Source of the DNA: Thaumasiovibrio sp047250365 | Lineage (GTDB): Bacteria > Pseudomonadota > Gammaproteobacteria > Enterobacterales > Vibrionaceae | NCBI RefSeq assembly: GCF_047250365.1 | Contig: NZ_JBLBVL010000002.1 | Span: forward strand, 248,001-312,000 | Direction of reading: 5' to 3' | Length of the DNA stretch: 64,000 bases | Shown: positions 17,524 to 27,146 of the stretch, one piece after another | Position numbering within the stretch: the stretch's first letter is position 1 | Layout of the letters: each line of letters opens with the position of its first letter | Made by a program: the position numbers and the translations under genes | Notes under the pieces: generated by a model | What the model was told of the DNA's origin: nothing | The model's database searches: none | What the model saw: only the letters and a program-made list of their open reading frames with translations

Positions 17524-18735
17524 ATGAACAATTTAAAAGTCATTCCCTCTACGGGGGAACAGATTAAGAAGCCATTAGCAGCCAAGTTGAGCGGTTTGAT
17601 ATTGTCCGAAGGGCAGAGCTTTATCTCAAGTCTTAGCAGCTACATTTCGACTTGGCCAAATATTACGTTGCACTGTAGCGCCGACAGCCATGCGTTAAAC
17701 AGCACCCAAATAGAACACGCCGATTTCGCGATTATCGATGCCGAATTGGACTGGCAACAGTTAGTAAAGCACCTATATAGCTGCAACCCGTCAATTAATG
17801 TCATTCTAATCAGCAAAGAAGCGGAAACGAGCCTAATGCGCCAAGCCCTCAAGCTCGGCATCAAAGATGTCCTCGTCATTCCTTTTGATGAACATGAAAT
17901 TGACGAAATCCTGCGTGATATCGCTATCGACAAGAAGCAAAATACCCAACTAGGCCGGCTCTGTGCCGTGATTAACTCTAAAGGGGGCATGGGCGCCACC
18001 ACCATTGCAACGACCCTCGCACACATGATGGCACTTAAAAATGAGTCTTCGCCTGTGCTTGTCGATACTGATTCCCAGTTCGGCTGTGTCGCAGATCTTC
18101 TAGCAGCCAAACCAAAATACATGCTGCAAGATGCTATCCAACAAATTGAAGAAATTGACGACTATGCACTAGACGGTTTTCTTTCTCTACACGAGTCAGG
18201 GCTACGCTTTATCACCAACCGCCAAGCGCATTTTATGGATGATACGCCCCCCTTATCAGCAAACGAGCTATATGACTTCCAATTAAAGTTACGTCAAAAA
18301 TACTCAGACGTTATTTTGGATATGTCTCGAGGCCTAGAACGCCATTTCAGCTCTATGTTACATGAAGCCGAGTTTGTCTTTATCGTGGTTCAGCAAACCA
18401 TCCCTTCATTAAAGGAAGCAGCACAACTACTGAAACAATTACAGTACTTAGGGGTAAGGCAAGAAGCGATTCAAATTGTTATTAACCGTTACTGTAAAAA
18501 AGAGAACATTGACGTAAAACAGATACAACAAACATTGGGGCTCAACAAAGTTTTCACCGTTAGTAACGACTATTGCAGCGTGACCGCCTCTGCTGATTTA
18601 GCGCAGCCGCTGGCGTCACACTTTTCTAAAAGCTACATCATCAAAGACATACAACAACTGCTCGATCACATACAAGGCAAAAAAACATCGCATAAAAAAA
18701 GCCTTTGGAAAATGTTCAGCGGGAAGAGGAGATAA
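17524..18735 (+). CDS. tadZ: TadZ/CpaE pilus-localising ParA/MinD-like ATPase
   Basis: A 403-residue cytoplasmic protein. Residues about 15-135 form an atypical receiver-like domain (DFAIIDAELDWQQLV, then the helix after LKLGIKDVLVIPFD). The MinD/ParA-type ATPase follows with the deviant Walker A KGGMGATT at 153-160 and VDTDSQFG thereafter. TadZ proteins mark the site of Tad assembly, often at the pole. The C-terminus is lysine-rich. It is immediately followed by tadA. Confidence 0.93.
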   Translation: MNNLKVIPSTGEQIKKPLAAKLSGLILSEGQSFISSLSSYISTWPNITLHCSADSHALNSTQIEHADFAIIDAELDWQQLVKHLYSCNPSINVILISKEAETSLMRQALKLGIKDVLVIPFDEHEIDEILRDIAIDKKQNTQLGRLCAVINSKGGMGATTIATTLAHMMALKNESSPVLVDTDSQFGCVADLLAAKPKYMLQDAIQQIEEIDDYALDGFLSLHESGLRFITNRQAHFMDDTPPLSANELYDFQLKLRQKYSDVILDMSRGLERHFSSMLHEAEFVFIVVQQTIPSLKEAAQLLKQLQYLGVRQEAIQIVINRYCKKENIDVKQIQQTLGLNKVFTVSNDYCSVTASADLAQPLASHFSKSYIIKDIQQLLDHIQGKKTSHKKSLWKMFSGKRR

Positions 18736-18738
18736 GGA

Positions 18739-20082
18739 ATGTTTTTGTCAAAAAATGTACCAGAAAAACAAGTGGGCACGGGAGTGCAGTCGACACCGCA
18801 AGATGAAAAGTACCGTAGTCTTAAGAAACAAACCCTCGAGCAGCTTTACACACTGTTAGACTTGTCACAACTGGAACAAATTGGCAAAACCGAAGCCGCG
18901 AAGCAGATCGCTGAAACCACGTCGAGTTTGCTATTGAGCTATAACCTGCCAATAAATGCAGAAACTCGACAAACGATAATTCAAGATATCTGCGATGAAA
19001 TTCTCGGGCTAGGCCCCTTAGAAGCGCTGCTCAAGGACAGCAGTATTTCTGATATTTTGGTCAATGGTAGCCAGACTATCTACGTTGAACGCCAAGGGAA
19101 GCTAGAAAGAACGGGGGCGACGTTTCGCGACGACGAGCATCTGCTCAATGTTATTGACCGCATCGTCTCTATGGTCGGGCGGCGCATCGATGAAAGCTCA
19201 CCGATGGTCGATGCACGTTTAAAAGATGGTTCTCGGGTCAATGCCATTATCCCTCCATTGGCCATTGATGGGCCATCACTGTCTATTCGTCGTTTTTCTG
19301 TTGAAAAACTAAAAATGGAACAGTTAATTGAATTTGGTACTCTAACCCCTGAAATTGGTCACTTTCTAGAGGCAGTGGTTAAAGGCCGACTCAATGTGCT
19401 CATTTCGGGCGGAACGGGGTCAGGTAAAACCACGACCTTAAACATATGCTCAGGCTTCATTCCCCCAACCGAACGCATCATCACCATTGAAGATTCCGCC
19501 GAACTTCAGCTTCAGCAACCACACGTAATTCGGCTGGAGACTCGTCCCCCTAATATTGAAGGCAGCGGTGCCATTACTCAGCGCGAGCTGGTCATTAACT
19601 CACTCCGGATGCGTCCAGACCGCATTGTTGTTGGGGAAGTGCGAGGCGCGGAAGCCGTTGATATGCTTGCGGCGATGAATACCGGCCATGATGGTTCGAT
19701 GACCACAATTCATGCCAATACGCCACGCGATGCTATCGGCCGCATTGAAAATATGTTTGCCATGGCGGGTTGGAACATGCCGGCCAAAAATATTCGAGCA
19801 CAGATTTCATCGGCAATAAATATCGTTGTGCAATTGCGCCGCATGGAAGATGGCAAACGTCGCGTTACCAGTATTGCCGAAATCGATGGAATGGAAGGGG
19901 ATGTGATTACCCTTACTGAGCTATTTCACTTTAAGCGCAAAGGACTCGATGAAAATGGCAACGTTATCGGTAATTACGTCGCTTCTGGTAATGTCCCTTC
20001 ATTTATCGAAAACTTCAAGCGCATGGGAATCGACATTCCCTATTCCTATTTCTCTGTTCCCGGCAGTGAAAGGAGGTTCTAA
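18739..20082 (+). CDS. tadA: TadA/CpaF secretion ATPase
   Basis: Hexameric VirB11-like ATPase that drives Flp pilus extension and retraction. It has 447 residues. The N-terminal domain includes LGPLEALLKDSSISDILVNG. Walker A GGTGSGKT is at residues 224-231; the Asp box, Walker B (RPDRIVVGEVRGAEA) and the His box (GHDGSMTTIHANTP) follow in the expected order. Its stop overlaps the tadB start (TAATG), so the two are coupled. Confidence 0.97.
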   Translation: MFLSKNVPEKQVGTGVQSTPQDEKYRSLKKQTLEQLYTLLDLSQLEQIGKTEAAKQIAETTSSLLLSYNLPINAETRQTIIQDICDEILGLGPLEALLKDSSISDILVNGSQTIYVERQGKLERTGATFRDDEHLLNVIDRIVSMVGRRIDESSPMVDARLKDGSRVNAIIPPLAIDGPSLSIRRFSVEKLKMEQLIEFGTLTPEIGHFLEAVVKGRLNVLISGGTGSGKTTTLNICSGFIPPTERIITIEDSAELQLQQPHVIRLETRPPNIEGSGAITQRELVINSLRMRPDRIVVGEVRGAEAVDMLAAMNTGHDGSMTTIHANTPRDAIGRIENMFAMAGWNMPAKNIRAQISSAINIVVQLRRMEDGKRRVTSIAEIDGMEGDVITLTELFHFKRKGLDENGNVIGNYVASGNVPSFIENFKRMGIDIPYSYFSVPGSERRF

Positions 20083-21059
20083 TGTCTGAACACACCCTAA
20101 TTGTTTTCTTTGTCTTTTTGTTTATTGCCGCTGTGCTGTTATCTCAGACCGTTCTAATTGGTGCGAGTGGGCTACGGGCAGACCGTTCGCGGCTGCTAAA
20201 ACGTAAACTGATTGAAATTGAACAATCGGAATCATTTGCTGCTCAAGAGTCCTTGATAAGAAAGAGCTATTTGGACAGTTTAAGTCCATTAGAAAGAAAG
20301 TTAGAGAGCTTACCCTTTTGTGAAACTCTCAGTGAAAAGCTCTCTTTTGCAGGTTTAAAATGGAAATCCTACAAGGTCATTATTAGCCTTACTCTACTGT
20401 CCGTTACTGCCATGCTCGCTACACTGTTTGTTTTCAAGAGCATTCCTATCGCCCTAGCGATACCGGTTATCTTAGTGGCTATTTTCTACTTTTGGTTAAA
20501 AGGGAAAATTGAAAAGCGCCTCAATCTTTTTGAGGAACAGTTTGTCGAGGCATTGGAAGTGATGCGCCGCGCATTAATTGTTGGTTATCCCTTCACCGAA
20601 GTAATGAAAACCGTCAGTGAAGAGATGCCTTCCCCCATCGCCGAAGAGTTTGGAAAGGTGTACATCGAACTCAGTTACGGGGTCGACCTCAAGGTGTCGC
20701 TCGCCAATTTTGCACATCGAAATCCAACCATCAGCGTCATGGCATTTAATAGCGCCGTTATCATTCAAAAAGAGACGGGAGGAAACCTGTCTGAAACGCT
20801 CGATAAACTCTCTAATGTTATTCGCGGCCGCTTTCGACTTTTACGTAAAGTCCGCAGTGTTTCTGCTGAAGGGCGTCTATCCGCGAAGATACTGATGATG
20901 GTGCCTTTCGGCTTGTTTATCATGCTCTACTTCACCACACCCGGCTACCTTGACCTCCTTTTTGAATCCCCTGTCGGACTCAAACTGCTCGCCACAACCG
21001 GTATTCTGATGACGCTAGGACTGATTTGGATTAACCGAATACTGAACATAGAGGTGTAA
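20082..21059 (+). CDS. tadB: TadB inner-membrane platform protein
   Basis: A 325-residue polytopic membrane protein of the T2SF/GspF superfamily. It has an N-terminal membrane segment, a pair of helices around residues 100-145, the cytoplasmic T2SF domain (FEEQFVEALEVMRRALIVGYPF and later IIQKETGGNLSETLDKLS), and two C-terminal helices. It pairs with TadC to form the platform on which TadA acts. The start overlaps the tadA stop by one base. Confidence 0.93.
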   Translation: MSEHTLIVFFVFLFIAAVLLSQTVLIGASGLRADRSRLLKRKLIEIEQSESFAAQESLIRKSYLDSLSPLERKLESLPFCETLSEKLSFAGLKWKSYKVIISLTLLSVTAMLATLFVFKSIPIALAIPVILVAIFYFWLKGKIEKRLNLFEEQFVEALEVMRRALIVGYPFTEVMKTVSEEMPSPIAEEFGKVYIELSYGVDLKVSLANFAHRNPTISVMAFNSAVIIQKETGGNLSETLDKLSNVIRGRFRLLRKVRSVSAEGRLSAKILMMVPFGLFIMLYFTTPGYLDLLFESPVGLKLLATTGILMTLGLIWINRILNIEV

Positions 21060-21061
21060 TC

Positions 21062-22018
21062 ATGGACTTCATCTCACAACTACTAAGCAACAGTGCATTT
21101 GGTGATGACAGCACACGCTTTATCACCTTGAGTGCCATCTTTTTATCATCCGTGCTGTTTTTTATGGCGCTATTTTATCTTGCGACTACGCTGGCTAACC
21201 CAATAAAGTCCAGAATGAAGAACCTGTCCAATACGGAAGCGAAAAGCAAGGACGACGCTAACAAACTAACCCATACCTTAGAGTCAATGGACAAATATGT
21301 GGGTACTCGTTCCCACGCAGAACGCCAAACGACTACCGCTTTACTCATGCATGCAGGCTACCATTCAACCTCTGCGGTAAAAGTATTTTATGCGATAAAA
21401 TTCTTAAGTGCCGTTATTATGATGGGCATCGCAGGCCTGTTGGCTTATTTCTCTTCTGATACAACGCTAAAAACCGTTGCCTTTTATATGCTAATGGGGG
21501 CGGGGCTCGGTTCATTGCTTCCCTCTTACGTTCTAGACAAAAAAGCAACTGCACGCATAAAACGCCTCTCTCGTTCTTTTCCTGATGCGCTCGACTTATT
21601 AATTGTTAGTGCCGAAGCAGGGCTTGGCTTTAATAGCGCGTTAAATAGAGTCGCAAAAGAGATCAGCGCCCTATCGCCTGAACTCAGCGATGAACTCTCT
21701 TTGGTATGCCAAAAAATGCGGGTTGGTATGGACCTTCCTACCGCATTAAAACAGTTCGTTGCTCGGACTGGCATGTACGAGTTGCAAGCCTTAGTCAGTG
21801 TCGTCAGCCAATCTATTCGCCTTGGTGCCAGTCTTGCCGACACACTGAGAGAATACGCTGAAGATTTGCGTGACAAACGCATGCAAAAAGCAGAAGAAGA
21901 AGCAGCAAAAATTGGTACTAAAATGATTTTCCCGCTAGTGACATGCATTTGGCCGGGCTTTTTCGCCGTGGCAGTCGGCCCCGGTATTTTGGGACTTATC
22001 GCCTACTTTTCCAATTAG
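21062..22018 (+). CDS. tadC: TadC inner-membrane platform protein
   Basis: A 318-residue GspF-type membrane protein, partner of TadB. Features are an N-terminal membrane helix (about 20-45), a second hydrophobic region (about 110-160), the T2SF domain with FPDALDLLIVSAEAGLGFNSAL, and a C-terminal hydrophobic segment rich in glycine. It lies two bases after the tadB stop and is clearly in the same operon. Confidence 0.93.
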   Translation: MDFISQLLSNSAFGDDSTRFITLSAIFLSSVLFFMALFYLATTLANPIKSRMKNLSNTEAKSKDDANKLTHTLESMDKYVGTRSHAERQTTTALLMHAGYHSTSAVKVFYAIKFLSAVIMMGIAGLLAYFSSDTTLKTVAFYMLMGAGLGSLLPSYVLDKKATARIKRLSRSFPDALDLLIVSAEAGLGFNSALNRVAKEISALSPELSDELSLVCQKMRVGMDLPTALKQFVARTGMYELQALVSVVSQSIRLGASLADTLREYAEDLRDKRMQKAEEEAAKIGTKMIFPLVTCIWPGFFAVAVGPGILGLIAYFSN

Positions 22019-22029
22019 GACATCTGATT

Positions 22030-23109
22030 ATGAATAAAAAAATTCAACAATTCGTTTTTATTGGTGGCGTACTGAGCATCTTAGCAGGCTGCGCCACCAC
22101 CGAAGACCAACAAACCCAGCTTAGTGGCTTTGATCATGAACTGTATGACGGAAAATCAACGCTGGGGCTGAGTGGCGACTTCCCTCCTGCTTCACCACAG
22201 GAGGCCATCGCGCGGGGTGATCAAGCCTATTTAGCACAAGATGCCGATCTTGCCCTGTATGAATACATTCGAGCCTTAAGTTTTCCCTCTCAAGAAGAGG
22301 CTGACATCGCTTACTATAAAGTCGGTTATATCCACCAACAACGCGGCAATTATGACCTTGCCAGGTTAGCGTATGAGCGTGCCTCCCTCGCCAATCCAAA
22401 CAATAGCCAATATTTAACAGCGCTTGGCAACACAGAACTAAAACTAGGTAATAAAGAGAGCGCCAAAACAAGCCTAACGCAAGCCATCGTGCTTGATCAA
22501 AAGCGCCAAAGCAACTCGGTTGAGGCGGAGCAAATAGAAGATGAAAATACGCGCCTACTCATTGACGCTCAATCCCCTTTAAATGCCTACAATGCCCTCG
22601 GGGTTATTTGTGACTTAGAAACAAAACACCTCGATGCGCAAAAACTCTATAAGCTCGGTTTAAACCAACAGCCACGAGACGAAAAGCTACTAAATAACTA
22701 CGCCTATTCTCTCTATATGAATGGTGATCTCAATCAAGCCGAAAATATCTATAAACGCATCACTAAATTAAATTCACAATCAGACAAAGCATGGTCTAAC
22801 TTGGGTTTGATTTACATAAGAAAAGGGCAATATAACGCCGCATATGGTGCCTTGAAACATGCGATGAAGCCTGAAGCCGCATACAATGATATCGGCTACT
22901 TTGCCATGCTGGAAGGTGACTATGAAGCCGCCATACACTTCTTACAAAAAGCCATTGATGCCAGCCCTACTTATTATATTACTGCGCAAGAAAACTTAGC
23001 GCAGGCCAAACAACTACAAGTTGAAAGCCCCAGAGTAAAAGCCAGTAAGACTTGGGATAATAACCAGTTTCAATCTTCCGTTTACGCTATTGATAACCGC
23101 ATCGAATAA
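22030..23109 (+). CDS. tadD: TadD-like TPR lipoprotein
   Basis: An outer-membrane lipoprotein of about 359 residues with lipobox LAGC (C21) and several tetratricopeptide repeats from residue 65 onward (for example DADLALYEYIRALSF and NYDLARLAYERASLANPNN). TadD proteins are pilotins or assembly factors for the Tad secretin. I chose the ATG at 22030 because the signal peptide begins there; longer in-frame versions run back into tadC. It closes the structural part of the tad locus. Confidence 0.88.
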   Translation: MNKKIQQFVFIGGVLSILAGCATTEDQQTQLSGFDHELYDGKSTLGLSGDFPPASPQEAIARGDQAYLAQDADLALYEYIRALSFPSQEEADIAYYKVGYIHQQRGNYDLARLAYERASLANPNNSQYLTALGNTELKLGNKESAKTSLTQAIVLDQKRQSNSVEAEQIEDENTRLLIDAQSPLNAYNALGVICDLETKHLDAQKLYKLGLNQQPRDEKLLNNYAYSLYMNGDLNQAENIYKRITKLNSQSDKAWSNLGLIYIRKGQYNAAYGALKHAMKPEAAYNDIGYFAMLEGDYEAAIHFLQKAIDASPTYYITAQENLAQAKQLQVESPRVKASKTWDNNQFQSSVYAIDNRIE

Positions 23110-23137
23110 ACACTAAATAACCACTTTTTGCCTTTGG

Positions 23138-23160
23138 GGCATGAGGTTACGCCTCATGCC
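23138..23160 (+). terminator. Hairpin between tadD and the GGDEF/EAL gene
   Basis: A perfect 9-bp stem GGCATGAGG / CCTCATGCC with a 5-base loop. No T tract follows, so it may attenuate transcription or stabilise the mRNA end rather than stop transcription fully. Confidence 0.45.
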
Positions 23161-23184
23161 TCCATTCATAAGGAGCCATGAGTT

Positions 23185-24786
23185 ATGACTCTCAAGCTCA
23201 TCAATGTCTGCCTTGTTTTAGCAGGCTTGCTGCTGGTATTTGCATCCATTACACCGGCGCAAAAAATTCAACGTCAGGCTCCCACATTACCCTTTAGTTT
23301 ACTGACGACACTGATGCTCATATTCCTATTTAGCTATGCAACTCAATTAGGCTACCTCGCGCTTAAAAATGATCATCTCTATCTCGATTTCAAGCTTGCA
23401 CTCTTCTTGTTTATTGGTGGCACAATTATCTATACCCTTCTTTATGTTTGCCAATCTGCAACACAATTTATTACCAAATTCCAACGACAAACTCAGCACT
23501 ATAATGATCATGACCCACTCACTGGTTTTCCAAATCGCCACCACTTATTGCAGCAACTAGACAAAAAGCTTAAAAACGCAAAATCCCGACATCAAGAGTT
23601 GGCTATCTTGCTGATCGATTTTGAAGATTTGAAACAGGTCAATAACGTCTTATCCCATGCCGCGGGAGACAGGCTCTTAGAACAGTTAGCTGAACAGATC
23701 ACCCTTTACTCGCCAAATTCCTATATTGCACGCGTCGCAGGGGATGAGTTTGCTGTTGTTATAGACAACAGCAATGAAGTGGATACAGCAAGGCAAGGAA
23801 AACAGCTCGCAACAGTGCTGTCAGAAACCGTTAGAATTGAACATACTGACATCTCTCTCTCTTCCCACATCGGCATTGCACAATACCCTATTGATGGTGA
23901 GAGCGCTGAACAGCTTTTACAGCATGCCAATATCGCCATGCATTACGCGCGGCAGACTCGCGTCAGTTACATCTTTTATCGTCTTGGGATGAAAGCGATA
24001 TCAAACAACAACTTAGATATAAATGCACAACTAAATTCAGCATTCAATACCGATCAGTTTGTGGTTTTCTATCACCCTTTGGTGTATAGCCATGGTTACT
24101 GTTTATTTGGTGCTGAAGTATTAATTCGCTGGCGCCTTCCATCGGGTAAGATTTTGCCCGCTAGCGAAGTCGTACCTTTTGCAGAACAAACACCACTGAT
24201 GCGCCAGATAACGCGTCGTGTTTTCACGCACGCATTTAAAGATTTTCAGCGTTGGCGACAACAAGGACATGACTTTCAATTACAACTGAATATCTCTATT
24301 CGTGATCTCGAAGATGAGAATTTCTGTAATTTTATCCAAACCAGCCTTAGCGACTATGCACTGCCGCCAGATAAAATTACATTAGAGTTAACCGAAAATA
24401 TCGCCTTCGCCAGTTGTCGACAAGCGCAGCGTGCCATTATATCCCTGCATGAAATAGGGGTAATATTAAGTATGGATGACTTTGGAACGGGACAATCCTC
24501 TCTTGCGTTACTCGCGCATGTGCCATTTAGCCAAATAAAAATTGACCATTCATTTATTCGTAATAATACCCCGCAACACCAGATTATTGTCGAGACCATT
24601 CAATTTATTGGAAAGAAATTTCATGTGCCAGTGGTGGCTGAAGGCGTCGAGACAGAGCTACATATCAAGCAAGCACAATCGATTGGATGTGAGATTCTAC
24701 AAGGCTATCTCTTTGCTGAACCAATGCCAACAGAACAATTCGAGCAATGGTTAAATAAATCAAAACGTATCGCTGTCGACTTCTGA
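23185..24786 (+). CDS. Membrane GGDEF/EAL cyclic di-GMP turnover protein
   Basis: A 533-residue protein with three N-terminal membrane segments (about 5-22, 32-58 and 65-90) and no separate periplasmic sensor domain. The GGDEF domain has AGDEF at 185-189 with the first glycine replaced, and no RxxD inhibitory site just before it. The EAL domain has EVL at 311-313 and otherwise keeps the residues I associate with activity: N in LNISIRDL, E in ELTEN, DDFGTG, K in IKID, E in VAEGVE and QGYLFAEP. Phosphodiesterase activity is therefore likely; cyclase activity is uncertain. Its position just after tadD suggests it tunes the Tad pilus. Confidence 0.88.
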   Translation: MTLKLINVCLVLAGLLLVFASITPAQKIQRQAPTLPFSLLTTLMLIFLFSYATQLGYLALKNDHLYLDFKLALFLFIGGTIIYTLLYVCQSATQFITKFQRQTQHYNDHDPLTGFPNRHHLLQQLDKKLKNAKSRHQELAILLIDFEDLKQVNNVLSHAAGDRLLEQLAEQITLYSPNSYIARVAGDEFAVVIDNSNEVDTARQGKQLATVLSETVRIEHTDISLSSHIGIAQYPIDGESAEQLLQHANIAMHYARQTRVSYIFYRLGMKAISNNNLDINAQLNSAFNTDQFVVFYHPLVYSHGYCLFGAEVLIRWRLPSGKILPASEVVPFAEQTPLMRQITRRVFTHAFKDFQRWRQQGHDFQLQLNISIRDLEDENFCNFIQTSLSDYALPPDKITLELTENIAFASCRQAQRAIISLHEIGVILSMDDFGTGQSSLALLAHVPFSQIKIDHSFIRNNTPQHQIIVETIQFIGKKFHVPVVAEGVETELHIKQAQSIGCEILQGYLFAEPMPTEQFEQWLNKSKRIAVDF

Positions 24787-24810
24787 GCGGCTTAAAACCG
24801 GAACGACATA

Positions 24811-24848
24811 GTGAGCACCTTAAGCGGCAATACCTCTAAGGTGCTCAC
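24811..24848. terminator. Long hairpin between the convergent EAL and mscS genes
   Basis: A perfect 12-bp stem GTGAGCACCTTA / TAAGGTGCTCAC with a 14-base loop. There is no T tract on either side, but its place between convergent genes suits a bidirectional transcript end. Confidence 0.6.
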
Positions 24849-24856
24849 GTTAAACA

Positions 24857-25741
24857 TTAGGCGGACTTATCGAGATGCACATCCATTTGTGGGAAAGGTA
24901 TTTCGATCTCTTCGGCGTCTAAGCCCTCTTTAATCGCTTGTAGCAAATCAAAATAGGCTGGCCAATACTGTTCTGTTTTAACCCAAGGTCGAACAACAAA
25001 GTTAACCGAAGAATCAGCCAACTCCGTTACACCAATCATCGGTTCAGGTGTCGATAAAACCCGTTCATCACGCGACAAAATATCAGCCAAGACTTGCTTC
25101 GTCTTTTGCAGATCGGCGCTATAAGACACCCCAATAACGAAGTCAATCCGCCGAGTATAATGACGGGAATAGTTAGTGATCGGGCTACCAATAACGCTAC
25201 CATTCGGCACAACCACCATCTTGTTGTCTGGTGTTTTCAATACCGTCGAAAATATTTGAATTGACTCAACGGCACCAGATACTCCGGCAACCTCAACGTA
25301 GTCCCCTGACTTAAAAGGACGAAACGCGACAATAATTACCCCTGCGGCAAAGTTAGATAACGACCCCTGCAGTGCCAAACCGACCGCTAAACCGGCGGCA
25401 CCAATCACCGCGACCACGGATGCCGTCTGCACGCCAATTCGGCCAAGTGCCGCTATCAACACAATCGTGAACAACAGATAACGCACTAACGCTGAAATAA
25501 ACTCGACAACCGCTTCATCAAGATCCCGTTTACGCAGTATTCTAGCCACACCGCGAGAGACCGCTTTGGTAAAGATATTACCAATGAAAAGAATAATGAT
25601 CGCTGACAGAATATTCACGCCGTAGCTAATCAGCAACTCCTGATTATCTACAACCCAAGTGCCAGCATCCAGTACCCCTTCCGTCAACTCATTGTTTACT
25701 AGCGTATCAACGACTTGATCCGCTGCAGACTCCACACTCAT
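24857..25741 (-). CDS. mscS: Small-conductance mechanosensitive channel MscS
   Basis: A 294-residue inner-membrane channel that opens on hypo-osmotic shock. Three membrane helices lie within residues 25-130; the pore helix with alternating G and A is GAAGLAVGLALQGSLSNFAAGV, followed by the family motif VIIVAFRPFKSGDYVEVAG. The C-terminal cytoplasmic domain is complete. It is next to fbaA, as in E. coli and Vibrio. Confidence 0.95.
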   Translation of the reverse strand: MSVESAADQVVDTLVNNELTEGVLDAGTWVVDNQELLISYGVNILSAIIILFIGNIFTKAVSRGVARILRKRDLDEAVVEFISALVRYLLFTIVLIAALGRIGVQTASVVAVIGAAGLAVGLALQGSLSNFAAGVIIVAFRPFKSGDYVEVAGVSGAVESIQIFSTVLKTPDNKMVVVPNGSVIGSPITNYSRHYTRRIDFVIGVSYSADLQKTKQVLADILSRDERVLSTPEPMIGVTELADSSVNFVVRPWVKTEQYWPAYFDLLQAIKEGLDAEEIEIPFPQMDVHLDKSA

Positions 25742-25863
25742 AAATATACTCCCTGATAAAAAACATCATAGGCTAGCGCAATCGCGCAAGCGTAATCATA
25801 AGGAGTATAAATACTTTTTTACAAACCGCGAACACCTAATTAGCAATTTAACAGCAGCAAGAC

Positions 25864-25893
25864 AAAAAAAAGCCTCGTCATCGACGAGGCTTT
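25864..25893 (-). terminator. Rho-independent terminator after fbaA
   Basis: Read leftward, an 11-bp stem AAAGCCTCGTC / GACGAGGCTTT with a 3-base loop is followed by a run of T. It ends the epd-pgk-fbaA transcript. Confidence 0.9.
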
Positions 25894-25920
25894 ATCTGTC
25901 AATCAGACTGTAAAACTAAA

Positions 25921-26997
25921 TTACAGTACGTCGATCGCGTTTAGGTCAGCAAAGGCTTTTTCTAGACGCGTAACCATTGACGCTTGACCAGCACGTAGCC
26001 ATACGCGTGGATCGTAGAACTTCTTGTTTGGCGCAGCTTCACCCGTTGGGTTACCGATTTGACCTTGTAGGAAATCACGGTTTTCAGCTTCGTAACGACG
26101 AACACCATCCCAAGTCGCCCACTGAGTATCAGTATCGATGTTCATTTTGATAACACCGTAAGAGATAGACTCTTTGATCTCTGCTTCAGTAGAACCAGAA
26201 CCGCCGTGGAATACGAAGTTCAGAGCGTTAGGCGCAATTCCGAACTTCTCTGCACAGTATGCTTGAGAATCACGAAGGATAGTTGGAGTCAGTACTACGT
26301 TACCTGCTTGGTAAACACCGTGTACGTTACCGAAAGAGGCAGCGATAGTGAAACGTGGGCTGATTGGGCTTAGTTTCTCGTAAGCGTATGCAACATCTTC
26401 AGGAGAAGTGTATAGCTCAGACTGATCCATGTCAGTGTTATCAACACCGTCTTCTTCACCGCCAGTACAACCTAGTTCAAACTCAAGAGTCATACCCATC
26501 TTAGCCATACGCTCAAGGTACTTACCACAAGTCTCGATGTTCTCTTCCAGAGACTCTTCAGATAGGTCGATCATGTGAGAAGAGAATAGAGGCTTGCCAG
26601 TTTGAGCGAAGAACTCTTCACCAGCATCTAGTAGGCCGTCGATCCATGGAAGAAGCTTCTTCGCTGCATGGTCAGTGTGTAGGATAACTGGAATACCGTA
26701 CGCTTCAGCTACTGCGTGTACGTATTTCGCACCAGCAACTGCACCAAGGATTTGTGCTCCTTGACCTTCCATCTTAACGCCTTTACCTGCGAAGAACGCA
26801 GCGCCGCCGTTAGAGAACTGAACAACAACAGGAGATTTTACTTTTGCAGCAGCTTCTAAAACGCCGTTAACTGAGTCAGTGTTAACTACGTTAACCGCAG
26901 GAAGAGCAAATTTGTGCTCTTTTGCTACTTCAAATACTTTCTGAACGTCGTCGCCAGAAATAACGCCCGGTTTTACAAAATCGAAGATCTTAGACAT
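25921..26997 (-). CDS. fbaA: Class II fructose-bisphosphate aldolase
   Basis: Zinc-dependent glycolytic enzyme cleaving fructose-1,6-bisphosphate. It has 358 residues from the ATG at 26997 (MSKIFDFVKPGVISGDDV), which agrees with E. coli FbaA; an upstream ATG at 27045 adds an unlikely tail. Zinc and active-site motifs include VILHTDHAAKK, LEFELGCTGGEEDG and NFVFHGGSGS. The codon use is strongly biased, as expected for a highly expressed gene. The preceding ATG context is consistent with its own promoter between pgk and fbaA. Confidence 0.97.
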   Translation of the reverse strand: MSKIFDFVKPGVISGDDVQKVFEVAKEHKFALPAVNVVNTDSVNGVLEAAAKVKSPVVVQFSNGGAAFFAGKGVKMEGQGAQILGAVAGAKYVHAVAEAYGIPVILHTDHAAKKLLPWIDGLLDAGEEFFAQTGKPLFSSHMIDLSEESLEENIETCGKYLERMAKMGMTLEFELGCTGGEEDGVDNTDMDQSELYTSPEDVAYAYEKLSPISPRFTIAASFGNVHGVYQAGNVVLTPTILRDSQAYCAEKFGIAPNALNFVFHGGSGSTEAEIKESISYGVIKMNIDTDTQWATWDGVRRYEAENRDFLQGQIGNPTGEAAPNKKFYDPRVWLRAGQASMVTRLEKAFADLNAIDVL

Positions 26998-27106
26998 GAC
27001 AATAGTCCTATTTACTTGTTGTCTGTGATTACTCACACGTTGCAATCGTTTGCTTGGTCGCTATTCTATAAAAAGCAGATCCATTTCACAAACGATAGGC
27101 AAAAAA

Positions 27107-27139
27107 GTTTAAAAAAGGCGATGCACGTCACACCGCCTT
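27107..27139 (-). terminator. Possible terminator between pgk and fbaA
   Basis: Read leftward, a 6-bp stem AAGGCG / CGCCTT with a loop of about 13 bases is followed by TTTTTT just after the pgk stop. A modest stem could allow partial read-through into fbaA. Confidence 0.5.
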
Positions 27140-27146
27140 AGACAAA

